From positions 1 through 62,215 of the forward strand of contig JAIQGD010000004.1 in the NCBI GenBank assembly GCA_020072765.1: DNA of 62,215 bases, read 5' to 3'. Position numbers and translations under genes: made by a program. The first letter of the stretch is position 1. Each line of letters starts with the position of its first letter. The notes below the pieces were generated by a model. It was not told the DNA's origin, did not search any database, and saw only the letters and a list, made by a program, of their open reading frames with translations. Positions 35,891-44,155 of the stretch are shown here, in pieces. This stretch comes from Terriglobia bacterium (GTDB lineage: Bacteria; Acidobacteriota; Terriglobia; Acidiferrales; UBA7541).

Positions 35891-37288
35891 TTGGCCAAAT
35901 ACGATCTCGTAATTATCGGAAGCGGGCCGGGCGGCTACGTCGCCGCCATTCGCGCCGCGCAGTGGGGACTGAAGACCGCCGTGGTCGAGAAGGACCCCTT
36001 CTTCGGCGGCACCTGCTTGCACGTCGGCTGCATTCCCACCAAAGTGTTCTTGCATCACGCCGACCTCTACGACTCGTTCCAGCACGCCGGAGAATTCGGC
36101 TTCGAAGTGGGCGAGATCAAGGTCAACTGGCCCGCGATGCTGACGCGCAAGGACAAGATCGTCAAAAAGCACTCGATGGGCATCGCCGGCCTGTTCAAGA
36201 AAAACAAGGTCGAGTCGCTCACGGGCTGGGGACGCATCGCCGGTCCGGGCCGCGTGGCCGTCGAGAAGGACGGCCAGACCACGGAGATCGAAACCACCTA
36301 CACGATGCTGGCCACGGGATCGGAGGCGCGTTCGCTGCCGGGCGTCGAGATTGACGGCCAGGCCGTCCTGACGAACCGCGAAATCCTGCAACTCCCGGCC
36401 ATTCCCCAATCCCTCGTCATCGTCGGCGCCGGAGCCGTGGGCGTCGAATTCGCCTCGATTTTCCGGACCTTCGGCGCGGAAGTGACCATTCTCGAAGCGC
36501 TGCCTCGCGCCGTGCCTCTCGAGGACGAAGAAATTTCCGCCGAGCTGGAAAAAGCCTTCAAGAAGAAGGGCATCCGCATCGAAACGCAGGCGCAGGTCGA
36601 ATCGGTGAAAAAGAGCGCCCAGGGCGCCACCGTCGCCTACAAGGACCGCACCGGAGCGCCGCAGTCGATCACCGCGGAAAAAGTTTTGATCGCCGTGGGC
36701 CGCCGCCCGCTCACCGAAAAAATCGGCCTGGAAAAAACCAAGGCCAAAGTCGAGCGCGGATTCGTCCACACCAACGCGTTTCTCGAAACCGACGAGCCCC
36801 GCCTCTACGCCATCGGCGACATCGTGGCCGGGCTTCCCCAGTTGGCGCACGCCGCTTCGATGGAGGGACTGATCGCCGTCGGCCGCATGGCCGGCAAAGA
36901 GGTGCAGCCTTTTGACCGCAAGCGCTGCCCGGGCGCCACCTACTGCGAGCCGCAGATCGGCTCGGTCGGCCTCACCGAAAAGCAGGCCCGCGACGCCGGC
37001 ATCGACGTCAAGACCGGCAAGTTCCCGTTCCTGGGCAACAGCAAGGCCACCATCCTCGGCCACCATGAAGGCTTCATCAAGGTGGTGGCGGAAGCCAAGT
37101 ACGGCGAAATCCTCGGCGTGCACGTCATCGGGCCGCTCGCCACGGAAATCATCGCCGAGCCCGTGGCCGCGCTCGGTCTGGAGGCCACGCTCGACGACAT
37201 GGCCGCCACCATCCACGCGCATCCCACCGTGTGGGAAGCGATGGGAGACGCGTTCAATGCCGTGCGCGGTCTCGCCATCAATTTTTAA
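35891..37288 (+). CDS. lpdA: Dihydrolipoyl dehydrogenase (E3)
   Basis: E3 reoxidises the lipoyl groups of 2-oxoacid dehydrogenase complexes using FAD and NAD. From TTG 35891 (with AGGGAG upstream), the protein has 465 residues, a normal length. The FAD motif is VIIGSGPGGYVAAI, and the redox disulfide is C42-C47 in GGTCLHVGCIPTK. The NAD motif is IVGAGAVGVEF, and IGDIVAGLPQLAHAA and the C-terminal HAHPTVWEA (His-Glu pair) complete the set. The frame is open upstream to 35759, but that stretch is not protein-like. It heads a cluster with lipB and the E1 and E2 genes. Confidence 0.95.
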   Translation: MAKYDLVIIGSGPGGYVAAIRAAQWGLKTAVVEKDPFFGGTCLHVGCIPTKVFLHHADLYDSFQHAGEFGFEVGEIKVNWPAMLTRKDKIVKKHSMGIAGLFKKNKVESLTGWGRIAGPGRVAVEKDGQTTEIETTYTMLATGSEARSLPGVEIDGQAVLTNREILQLPAIPQSLVIVGAGAVGVEFASIFRTFGAEVTILEALPRAVPLEDEEISAELEKAFKKKGIRIETQAQVESVKKSAQGATVAYKDRTGAPQSITAEKVLIAVGRRPLTEKIGLEKTKAKVERGFVHTNAFLETDEPRLYAIGDIVAGLPQLAHAASMEGLIAVGRMAGKEVQPFDRKRCPGATYCEPQIGSVGLTEKQARDAGIDVKTGKFPFLGNSKATILGHHEGFIKVVAEAKYGEILGVHVIGPLATEIIAEPVAALGLEATLDDMAATIHAHPTVWEAMGDAFNAVRGLAINF

Positions 37289-37328
37289 CCCGAACCTCGG
37301 GGTGTAGTCGCCTGCGTTTCGAGGAAGA

Positions 37329-38075
37329 ATGAAACAGTCTGAAAAAATCTGCTGGGTTGTGGATGCGGGGCTGATTCCGTACGGCCCGGCGTGCGAATTG
37401 CAGCGGCAACTGGTCGCGGCCCGCAAGGAGCGCGCTGTTCCCGACGTGCTGCTCCTGTGCGAGCATCCGCACGTCATCACCCTGGGACGCAACGGAGGGC
37501 GGGAGCACTTGCTGGCCGGCGACCGCCTGCTGGCCGAAAAGAACATCGAACTGCATGCCACCGACCGCGGCGGCGATATCACGTATCATGGTCCCGGGCA
37601 GATCGTCGCCTATCCGATCCTGGACTTGGCGGAGCACCGCCGCGATGTCCGCTGGTACGTCGAGCAGCTCGAAGAGATCATGATTCGCGCGGCCGCCGAT
37701 TATGGCATCGCCGCGCGCCGCGTCGAAGGCCGGCACGGCGTCTGGATTGACACTCCCGCCGGCGAGGAAAAACTCGGCGCGCTCGGCGTGCACATCAGCC
37801 GCTGGGTGACCTCCCACGGTCTGGCCTGCAATGTGTCCACCGACTTGCGCTATTTCGACTGGATCGTGCCCTGCGGCATTGCCGGCAAGCGCGCCACGTC
37901 GCTCGAGCGCGCGCTGGGGCGCCCGGTGGCGTGCGAAGAAGTCCGCGAACGCTTGGCCGCGTATTTCGGAGAGGTTTTCGCGCGCCGGCTGGAACCAGTC
38001 TCGCTGGCCGCTCTGTCGGAAATTCTCGCCGCGCATGCGCCAGACACGCAGGGCGCGATCGCAACCGCGGTTTGA
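37329..38075 (+). CDS. lipB: Octanoyltransferase LipB
   Basis: LipB moves octanoyl groups from acyl carrier protein to the lipoyl domains. Diagnostic motifs are TLGRNGGREHLL, ATDRGGDITYHGPGQIVAYP and RRVEGRHGVWID. The catalytic pair is a Lys in EEKLGALGVHISRW and a Cys near residue 182 in DWIVPCGI. Length 248 is usual. GAGGAAGA is close before the ATG. Its place between E3 and E1 fits its job of lipoylating the E2 encoded downstream. The sulfur-inserting lipA is not in the window. Confidence 0.95.
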   Translation: MKQSEKICWVVDAGLIPYGPACELQRQLVAARKERAVPDVLLLCEHPHVITLGRNGGREHLLAGDRLLAEKNIELHATDRGGDITYHGPGQIVAYPILDLAEHRRDVRWYVEQLEEIMIRAAADYGIAARRVEGRHGVWIDTPAGEEKLGALGVHISRWVTSHGLACNVSTDLRYFDWIVPCGIAGKRATSLERALGRPVACEEVRERLAAYFGEVFARRLEPVSLAALSEILAAHAPDTQGAIATAV

Positions 38076-38139
38076 ACTTGGCACGGAGGGGCATGGCCCA
38101 GCCGTGTGGCGCATGGTGTTCTGACGGTCCGGAAATCGA

Positions 38140-39483
38140 ATGGAGCGGTCGAGCAACGAAATGCAAGCGAATGCCAAACTGACCCGCGAACAGCACCTCG
38201 ATCTCTACTATTTCATGCAGCTCAACCGCCAGCTGGAAGAGCGCATGGTGCGGCTGTTCCGGCAGAATAAAATCGTGGGCGGCCTCTACGCCAGCCTCGG
38301 CCAGGAAGCCGTTTCCATCGGCACCGCCTATGCGCTCGAGCCGCGCGACTGGCTCGCGCCGATGATCCGCAATATCGGCGCGCTGCTGGTGAAGGGATTC
38401 AAGCCGCGCGATATTTTCACGCAGCACATGGCGCGCTACACCGCGCCCACGCAGGGCAAGGACGGCACCAGCCACTTCGGCGATCTGAAAGTCCGCCACG
38501 TCGTCTCCCCCATTTCCATGCTCGGCGATCTGATTCCGGTGATGACCGGCGTGGCCATGGCCGGCCGGTACCTCGGCCAGAAAATCGTGGCCATGACCTG
38601 GATCGGCGACGGCGGCAGTTCCACCGGCGCGTTTCACGAGGGCCTGAACTTCGCGGCCACGCAGCGCGCGCCGTTCGTCCTCGTGCTCGAAAACAACCAG
38701 TGGGCCTACTCCACGCCGGTCGCGCAGCAGGCCCCGCTGAAAAATTTCGCCGACCGCGCCTTGGCTTACGGAATCGCCAGCCACATCGTGGATGGCAACG
38801 ACGTGATGGCCGTGTACGCCGCCGCCAAAAGCGCGGTCGAGCAGTGCCGGGCCGGCCGCGGCCCCGTGCTGCTCGAAGCCAAGACCATGCGCATGAGGGG
38901 CCACGCGCAGCACGATCCGGCCGAGTACGTCCCCCAAGCCATGTTCGATTACTGGAAAACGCAGGATCCCATCGCGCGCTACGAAGCCTACCTCACCGAG
39001 CATAAGCTCTGGGACGCCGCGAAAAAATCGGAAATCGACGCGCGCATCGAGCGCGAACTCGACGTGGACCAGAAGTTCGCCGAGGAATCGCCGATGCCGC
39101 CGCCCGAGCTGGCCGAGCAGGGCGTCTATTGCGACGGCTGCCACACCGTGGAAGCCGACTGGCGGCGCCCCAAGCAGGAGTTGCTGCCGCCCGCCTCGTC
39201 CGTCGAACCCGTCTGGAAGGTGACCGACTTCGGCGCGTTTGTCCCATCGGCCCCGGCCGCCATCGCGGCCGCCGGACGTGCCGAAAAGCCCGGCGCGAAG
39301 CCGGCGCCCACACCTCTGGCCGAGCCTGAAGCCGCGCCGGAACTCACCGAGGAACAGCCGCTGCGCGTTCCCTTTGGACGCGGCCCCAAGGACCGGGCCT
39401 TCGAGCGCGAGCGGCTCGAAAAACAGGAGAAGCATAGGAAACCTTTCGTCAAGCACCGCCGCGATAAGCGAGGCAAGCACTGA
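38140..39483 (+). CDS. pdhA: 2-oxoacid dehydrogenase E1 component, alpha subunit
   Basis: The alpha subunit of a thiamine diphosphate-dependent E1 (pyruvate or branched-chain type) decarboxylates the 2-oxoacid. The ThDP motif is GDGGSSTGAFHEGLNFAA ending in ENNQWAYSTP. TMRMRGHAQHDPAEY near residue 250-265 also matches. The catalytic part ends near residue 320. A tail of more than 100 residues follows, with YCDGCH and a long Ala/Pro/charged region ending in KHRRDKRGKH, unusual for this family. The substrate cannot be fixed from sequence. Its TGA overlaps the ATG of the beta subunit. ATG 38161 is an alternative start. Confidence 0.88.
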   Translation: MERSSNEMQANAKLTREQHLDLYYFMQLNRQLEERMVRLFRQNKIVGGLYASLGQEAVSIGTAYALEPRDWLAPMIRNIGALLVKGFKPRDIFTQHMARYTAPTQGKDGTSHFGDLKVRHVVSPISMLGDLIPVMTGVAMAGRYLGQKIVAMTWIGDGGSSTGAFHEGLNFAATQRAPFVLVLENNQWAYSTPVAQQAPLKNFADRALAYGIASHIVDGNDVMAVYAAAKSAVEQCRAGRGPVLLEAKTMRMRGHAQHDPAEYVPQAMFDYWKTQDPIARYEAYLTEHKLWDAAKKSEIDARIERELDVDQKFAEESPMPPPELAEQGVYCDGCHTVEADWRRPKQELLPPASSVEPVWKVTDFGAFVPSAPAAIAAAGRAEKPGAKPAPTPLAEPEAAPELTEEQPLRVPFGRGPKDRAFERERLEKQEKHRKPFVKHRRDKRGKH

Positions 39484-40457
39484 TGGCCGAGATCACCATG
39501 CTCGAAGCGATCCGCGCTGCGCTGTTCGAGGAGATGGAGCGCGATCCGGCCGTCGTGGCCCTGGGCGAGGATATCGGCGTCTATGGAGGCGCGTTCAAGG
39601 TCACGGAAGGATTGCTCGCGAAGTTCGGGCGGGAGCGCGTAATTGATACGCCCATCAGCGAAACAGCGATTGTGGGCGCCGCCTGCGGCATGAGTTATCT
39701 TGGACTGCGTCCGGTGGTGGAGATGCAGTTCATGGATTTCATCGCCTGCTGCTTCAACCAAGTGACCAATTTCGTGGCCAAGTCGCATTACCGCTGGGGC
39801 GCCCCGGTGCCCATGGTTGTGCGCGGGCCGTCCGGCGGCGGCGTGCACGGCGGGCCGTTTCATTCGGCCAGTCCCGAAATGCATTTCGTGCACACGCCCG
39901 GGCTGAAGGTGGTTTACCCTTCGACGGCATACGACGCCAAAGGGCTGCTCAAATCGGCGATTCGGGACAATAATCCAGTGCTCTTCTTCGAGCACAAATT
40001 TTTGTACCGGCGGATCAAGCAGGAAGTTCCGGCGGAGGATTTCACGGTGCCGATCGGCAAGGCCGCGGTCCGCCGCCCGGGCCGCGACCTCACCATCGTG
40101 AGTTACGGCGCCATGGTGCATACGTCGCTGGAAGCCGCCGCGGCTCTGGCCGCCGAGGGTATCGAAGCCGAAGTCATCGACCTGCGCTCGCTGTTGCCGC
40201 TGGACCGCGAGGCGATCCTCGGCTCGGTCCGCAAAACGAACAAGCTGCTCGTGGTCCACGAAGACACGCGCACCGGCGGCATCGCCGGAGAGATTGCCGC
40301 CATCGTCTGCGAAAGCGCGTTCGAGCATCTGGACGGGCCCATCGCCCGCGTCACCGGCCTGGATACGCCGGTGCCGTATGCGCCGCCGCTCGAACAGCGG
40401 TTTCTGCCCAACGTCGAAAAGGTTGCCGCTGCTGCAAGGGAATTGGCAAAATACTAA
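39483..40457 (+). CDS. pdhB: 2-oxoacid dehydrogenase E1 component, beta subunit
   Basis: Pairs with the alpha subunit to form the E1 heterotetramer. Typical motifs are ALGEDIGVYGGAFKVTEGL, DTPISETAIVGAACGMSY, and GVHGGPFHSASPEMHFVHTP around the active-site loop. PGLKVVYPSTAYDAKGLL and the C-terminal transketolase domain (EVIDLRSLLPLDREAI) follow. The 324-residue length is standard. It starts inside the stop of the alpha gene (TGATG) and is followed after 25 bases by a small unknown gene. Confidence 0.93.
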   Translation: MAEITMLEAIRAALFEEMERDPAVVALGEDIGVYGGAFKVTEGLLAKFGRERVIDTPISETAIVGAACGMSYLGLRPVVEMQFMDFIACCFNQVTNFVAKSHYRWGAPVPMVVRGPSGGGVHGGPFHSASPEMHFVHTPGLKVVYPSTAYDAKGLLKSAIRDNNPVLFFEHKFLYRRIKQEVPAEDFTVPIGKAAVRRPGRDLTIVSYGAMVHTSLEAAAALAAEGIEAEVIDLRSLLPLDREAILGSVRKTNKLLVVHEDTRTGGIAGEIAAIVCESAFEHLDGPIARVTGLDTPVPYAPPLEQRFLPNVEKVAAAARELAKY

Positions 40458-40482
40458 TCTTCAAGAAAGCAGGTTTCGCGAA

Positions 40483-40734
40483 ATGGGAAAGACGAAAGGG
40501 CTGAACAAAGCGGAGTTCGAAGTGGGTTGCGAAGTGAGGATTGCCGACCGCGCCTTCCTCGATAAATTTCTGGAGGCCGGCCAGTACCACAACGAACTCG
40601 AGACCGAACAGCTCGACTACGCCGATCGCGTGGCCAAGGTCCAGGCCGTCACCTTTTTCCACGGCGGCGACGAAATCTATACCCTGGAAGGAATTCCCGG
40701 AGTCTGGCACGAAGAGTGTCTCCGCGCCGTTTGA
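40483..40734 (+). CDS. Unknown 83-residue protein inside the 2-oxoacid dehydrogenase operon
   Basis: Starts at ATG 40483 (MGKTKGLNKAEFEVGCEVRI) between pdhB and the E2 gene, 25 bases after one and 24 before the other, all on one strand. It is acidic to neutral with short strands (DYADRVAKVQAVTFFHGGDE, YTLEGIPGVWHEECL) and two cysteines. No family is recognised. Its place in the operon suggests a helper or regulator of the complex; inference only. GCAGG upstream could be the ribosome binding site. Confidence 0.75.
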   Translation: MGKTKGLNKAEFEVGCEVRIADRAFLDKFLEAGQYHNELETEQLDYADRVAKVQAVTFFHGGDEIYTLEGIPGVWHEECLRAV

Positions 40735-40758
40735 GCGCCGCATTCAGAGGAGCAACTT

Positions 40759-42114
40759 ATGGCTGTTGACGTCATCATGCCCCAGATGGGCGAGAGCATT
40801 TTTGAAGGCACCATCACCAAGTGGCTGAAGAAGCCGGGTGACAAAATCGAACGCGACGAGCCGCTGTTCGAAATCTCCACGGACAAGGTGGACGCGGAAA
40901 TTCCCGCGCCGGCCGCCGGGGTGCTGAAAGAGATCAAGGTCAACGAAGGGCAGACCGTGCCCATTCAGACCGTCGTCGCGGTGATCGACGCGGCCGGGGC
41001 CGCCGTGGCTGCGCCGCCCCCGCAAGCGGAAGCGCCCAGGCCCGCTCCGGCGCCGGCCCCGCCGAAAGCGCAGGTTTCCAAACCGGCCGTGGTCGCCGCG
41101 GCGCCTGCCGTGCCGCCCGCGGTTGTTGCACCACCGCCCGCGCCGCCGCTGCATGCTGCGCCCAACGGCGAAAAAGTTCGCAGCTCTCCGCTGGTCCGCC
41201 GCCTGGCCCGCGAGCACAACATCGACATCGCGCGACTCAGCGGCACCGGCGCGGGAGGCCGCGTGAGCAAGCACGACATTCTGGCGGCCATCGGCGGCGC
41301 CCCAGCCGCGCGCCCGGCCGCACCGGCGCCCGTCGCTGCGCCCCCTCGGCCATCGGCTGCGCCGCCACCGCCGGCCGGCCCGGGTTCGCCCGACGCGGCC
41401 CTGCGCGACAAAATGTACTTCGGCCAGTACGACGTGCAGCCGATGTCCATCATGCGGCAGAGAATCGCCGAGCACATGGTGCTGTCGAAGCACGTTTCGC
41501 CGCATGTTTATTCGCTGGAGGAAGCCGACGTCACCGGCATCGTCCGCCTGCGCGCCAGCATGAAGGAGAAATTCGAGCAGGAGACCGGCACGAAGCTGAC
41601 CTACATGCCGTTCTTCCTGCGCGCCGCGGTCGAGGCGCTGCGCGCGTTTCCGACGGTGAACGCGTCGGTGGACGGCACCAATATCGTCCTGCACAAGGAG
41701 TGCAACATCGGCGTGGCGGTGGCGCTGGACTGGGGCTTGATCGTCCCCGTGGTGAAGAACGCGGAGGAGAAAAATTTCCTGGGCCTCGGCCGCACGATGA
41801 ACGACCTGGCCGAGCGCGCGCGCACGAAAAAACTCAAGCCCGAGGAAGTGACCGAGAGCACGTTTTCGATCACCAACCCCGGCAGCTACGGCGGGCTGTT
41901 TGGCCTGGCGGTCATCAACCAGCCGAACGTCGCCATCCTCGGCCTGGGCTCGATTGAAAAGCGCCCGGTGGTGATCAACGACGCCATCGCGGTCCGCTCG
42001 ATGGTCTACCTGTCGCTGTCCTACGATCACCGTGTGGTCGATGGCGCCGTCGCCCATCAGTTCATGAGCCACGTCAAACGCACCCTGGAAAATTGGACCG
42101 AGCCGATTCTATAA
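40759..42114 (+). CDS. pdhC: 2-oxoacid dehydrogenase E2, dihydrolipoyl acyltransferase
   Basis: E2 forms the core of the complex and transfers the acyl group to CoA. One lipoyl domain at 1-80 has the lipoyl lysine K43 in EISTDKVDAEIP. An Ala/Pro linker follows, then the E1/E3-binding domain (SSPLVRRLAREHNIDIARLS, about 143-180). A second Ala/Pro linker leads to the catalytic domain (about 220-451). The catalytic His is in YDHRVVDGA near 424. The length of 451 is normal for a single-lipoyl E2. A GAGGAGC run precedes the ATG. It is the last gene of the cluster; tandem hairpins lie 80 bases downstream. Confidence 0.94.
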   Translation: MAVDVIMPQMGESIFEGTITKWLKKPGDKIERDEPLFEISTDKVDAEIPAPAAGVLKEIKVNEGQTVPIQTVVAVIDAAGAAVAAPPPQAEAPRPAPAPAPPKAQVSKPAVVAAAPAVPPAVVAPPPAPPLHAAPNGEKVRSSPLVRRLAREHNIDIARLSGTGAGGRVSKHDILAAIGGAPAARPAAPAPVAAPPRPSAAPPPPAGPGSPDAALRDKMYFGQYDVQPMSIMRQRIAEHMVLSKHVSPHVYSLEEADVTGIVRLRASMKEKFEQETGTKLTYMPFFLRAAVEALRAFPTVNASVDGTNIVLHKECNIGVAVALDWGLIVPVVKNAEEKNFLGLGRTMNDLAERARTKKLKPEEVTESTFSITNPGSYGGLFGLAVINQPNVAILGLGSIEKRPVVINDAIAVRSMVYLSLSYDHRVVDGAVAHQFMSHVKRTLENWTEPIL

Positions 42115-42194
42115 GGCGAGCGCAGAAGTAATCGCGGAGAAGTGCAGGCAAGAATCCGCGGGCGGCGCGGGCGTCCCGGATGGCCGTTGGGGCC

Positions 42195-42296
42195 GCGCAA
42201 AAACTGGCGGCAATGGGAGCAAAGTCGATGCTCCCAAAATTGTGCAAAAATAGCAGCAACGGGAGCATGGATATTGCTCCCATTCGTGCGCAAAAA
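42195..42296. repeat. Tandem hairpin repeats with GCGCAAAAA boxes
   Basis: Three boxes of the type G(C/T)GCAAAAA lie at 42195, 42242 and 42288, with a period of 46-47 bases. Between them are two perfect hairpins: TGGGAGCA/TGCTCCCA at 42214-42236 and GGGAGCA/TGCTCCC at 42261-42281. It sits between the E2 gene and the FAD oxidoreductase. It could be an operator array, a stacked terminator for minus-strand transcripts (TTTTTGC runs), or a repeat of unknown role. Confidence 0.65.
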
Positions 42297-42409
42297 TGCA
42301 CATTTTTGGCGCCCTAAGTGACCTTTATGACGCCTCTGGAGCGCCTCTTTCGGCATCCGGTGAACTTTCGACCCGCAACCCTGGACTTTCGATCCCAGAG
42401 GTCTCTTCC

Positions 42410-43561
42410 ATGACTTCTTCCTCCGAACGCCATCCCTGGGGCCTTCCGCCGTGGCGCATTGATTTCGCCGTGCCCGAACAGGCGCTGCCTGGCGCGGTGG
42501 ACTTCGCGGTTGTGGGAGGAGGCTTCACGGGTCTGGCAACCGCGGCGTGGCTCAAGCGGCTGGCGCCTGAAAAATCCGTGGCCGTGCTGGAAGCGGGACG
42601 CCTCGGGGCGGGGGCCAGCGGCCGCACCGGCGGCATCCCGCTGGCGGAAAGCGCCGCGGGCGATCTGGCCGGGCTGGGCGATGTCCTCGCGGGTTTCACG
42701 GCGGCCCTGGATGAATTCCGCGTGGTGTGCGATCTCTCGCTCGGCGGAGCGTGGGAGATCGGCCGGGGCGGCGAAGCTCTGGCAGATTCCCCCATCGACT
42801 GGAATGATTCCGGCCGGCTGCGCGTGGTCCGGGAAGTTCCGGGCGGCACGCTCGATCCGGGAAAACTGGTGAGCGGGCTGGCGCGGGCGGCGCACGGCCT
42901 GGGGGCCATGATTTTCGAAAACGCGGCGGTCGCAGGCGTGGAGTGGGGCGAGCGCCCGGCGCTCCGCGTGGTGCGCGCGCGCGACGGCCGCGGCGAGAAG
43001 ATCGCAGCCGGAAGAATCCTGCTCGCCACGAACGCGCTGTCGCTCCCCCTGGCCGGCCTGGAGACTTCGACGCATCCGAAGCTGGCGCTAGCGGCGCTGA
43101 CGGCTCCCGTGAACGAAGAGCTGCTGCGCGCCATCGGACTTTCGCAGCGCAAGCCGTTCTACACAATTGATTTTCCCTACTTGTGGGGCCGCGTCTGCCC
43201 GGACAACTCCATCCTGTGTGGTGCGGGGCTGCTCGATCCGCCGGCTTCCCAGGACGTGGCGGAGATTCGCCTGGACGCCGAAGAGGCGTCGCGGATGATG
43301 GTGCAGTTTGAGCAGCGCGTGGGCGGCCTGCACTCCGCGCTGGGAAAAATTCAGTTCACGCGCTATTGGGGCGGGCCGCTCCTGTTCCGGGACAACTGGC
43401 TGCCGGTGTTCGCCTGGCATCCGCGCAGCCGCCACGGTGTGGTCCTGGGAGCTTTTGCGGGCCACGGCGTCGCGTTATCGGTTCATCTGGGACGCTGGGC
43501 CGCCGAAGCGCTGCTGGGCCCGCGGGAGCTGCCGGACTGGGGCCGCATCAGTGCCGCATGA
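42410..43561 (+). CDS. FAD-dependent oxidoreductase (DAO family)
   Basis: A 383-residue flavoprotein of the D-amino-acid oxidase fold. ATG 42410 gives a compact start (MTSSSERHPWGLPPW) before the FAD motif VVGGGFTGLATAAWL. EAGRLGAGASGRTGGIPLAE is the second FAD signature and FTRYWGGPLLFRDNWLPVF is near the C-terminus, followed by GAFAGHGVALSVHLG for the FAD tail. It probably oxidises an amine or amino acid; the substrate is unknown. The frame is open to 42296 but the upstream part enters the hairpin repeats. AGAGG lies eight bases before the start. Confidence 0.85.
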   Translation: MTSSSERHPWGLPPWRIDFAVPEQALPGAVDFAVVGGGFTGLATAAWLKRLAPEKSVAVLEAGRLGAGASGRTGGIPLAESAAGDLAGLGDVLAGFTAALDEFRVVCDLSLGGAWEIGRGGEALADSPIDWNDSGRLRVVREVPGGTLDPGKLVSGLARAAHGLGAMIFENAAVAGVEWGERPALRVVRARDGRGEKIAAGRILLATNALSLPLAGLETSTHPKLALAALTAPVNEELLRAIGLSQRKPFYTIDFPYLWGRVCPDNSILCGAGLLDPPASQDVAEIRLDAEEASRMMVQFEQRVGGLHSALGKIQFTRYWGGPLLFRDNWLPVFAWHPRSRHGVVLGAFAGHGVALSVHLGRWAAEALLGPRELPDWGRISAA

Positions 43562-43576
43562 GGCTTTTGTTGCGGC

Positions 43577-43819
43577 TCAGGATGCCAGCCGGTCCAGTTG
43601 TGCAGGCCCGCTCGCGGGCATCGAAGGGATCGAGGGGCGAACGGACACGGTTCTGGGCGGAGCCTTGGGCCGAATGGTTCTCGCCGGGCGCACCCGAGAC
43701 ATCTCTTTGTGCCAGCGCCAGAGCATGAAGCCCATGAACCCGAGCGGCGCGACCGCGCACACCACGGCGGCCATCAGGACAACAGCCAGCAAAACCAGGT
43801 CGAGGATTGTTCCGGCCAT
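43577..43819 (-). CDS. Small single-helix membrane protein
   Basis: An 80-residue frame from ATG 43819 with a perfect ribosome binding site (AAAGGAG, 5 bases away). The N-terminal two thirds form one or two hydrophobic helices (GTILDLVLLAVVLMAAVVCA, then PLGFMGFMLWRW), followed by a basic, Pro-rich tail (RPARTIRPKAPPRTVSVRPS). It converges with the FAD oxidoreductase gene, ending 15 bases after it. Unknown function. Confidence 0.65.
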   Translation of the reverse strand: MAGTILDLVLLAVVLMAAVVCAVAPLGFMGFMLWRWHKEMSRVRPARTIRPKAPPRTVSVRPSIPSMPASGPAQLDRLAS

Positions 43820-44155
43820 TTCGGCTCCTTTCCAGCCCGTCGAGAGATCGTAGCCTCTCGCCCGCATCCGAGCACAGGCTAGCGGTCATCGGCGTGCTTG
43901 TCCATTTCGTATTTTGGATGGAAGCCATCACGGGGAGCCGCAGTGACGTGGGGCCGTTGGTGCGCGGGCGCCGGGAGGCCACACAGTTCGGCAAAACCCG
44001 CATGTCGCTCACTCACAAATGACGGACATTACGAGCGAGGGTTGGTAGCCACAATGCTAACCAACGGGAACCGCATCCTTAGTGTGGCTTCAAAACACGG
44101 ACTTTCCGCGTAGCAGCCGGAGATGGAGTTTGGCATCTCGCTCCCAAGGAAAGAA
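43820..44155. other. Intergenic region without recognised genes
   Basis: Several short open frames cross this stretch, but none has a ribosome binding site or protein-like composition. No repeat or RNA gene is seen. Confidence 0.5.

Noticed and set aside
39127-39144. CDGCH in E1-alpha as a heme site
   Set aside because: The protein is cytoplasmic with no signal peptide, so covalent heme attachment is not expected.
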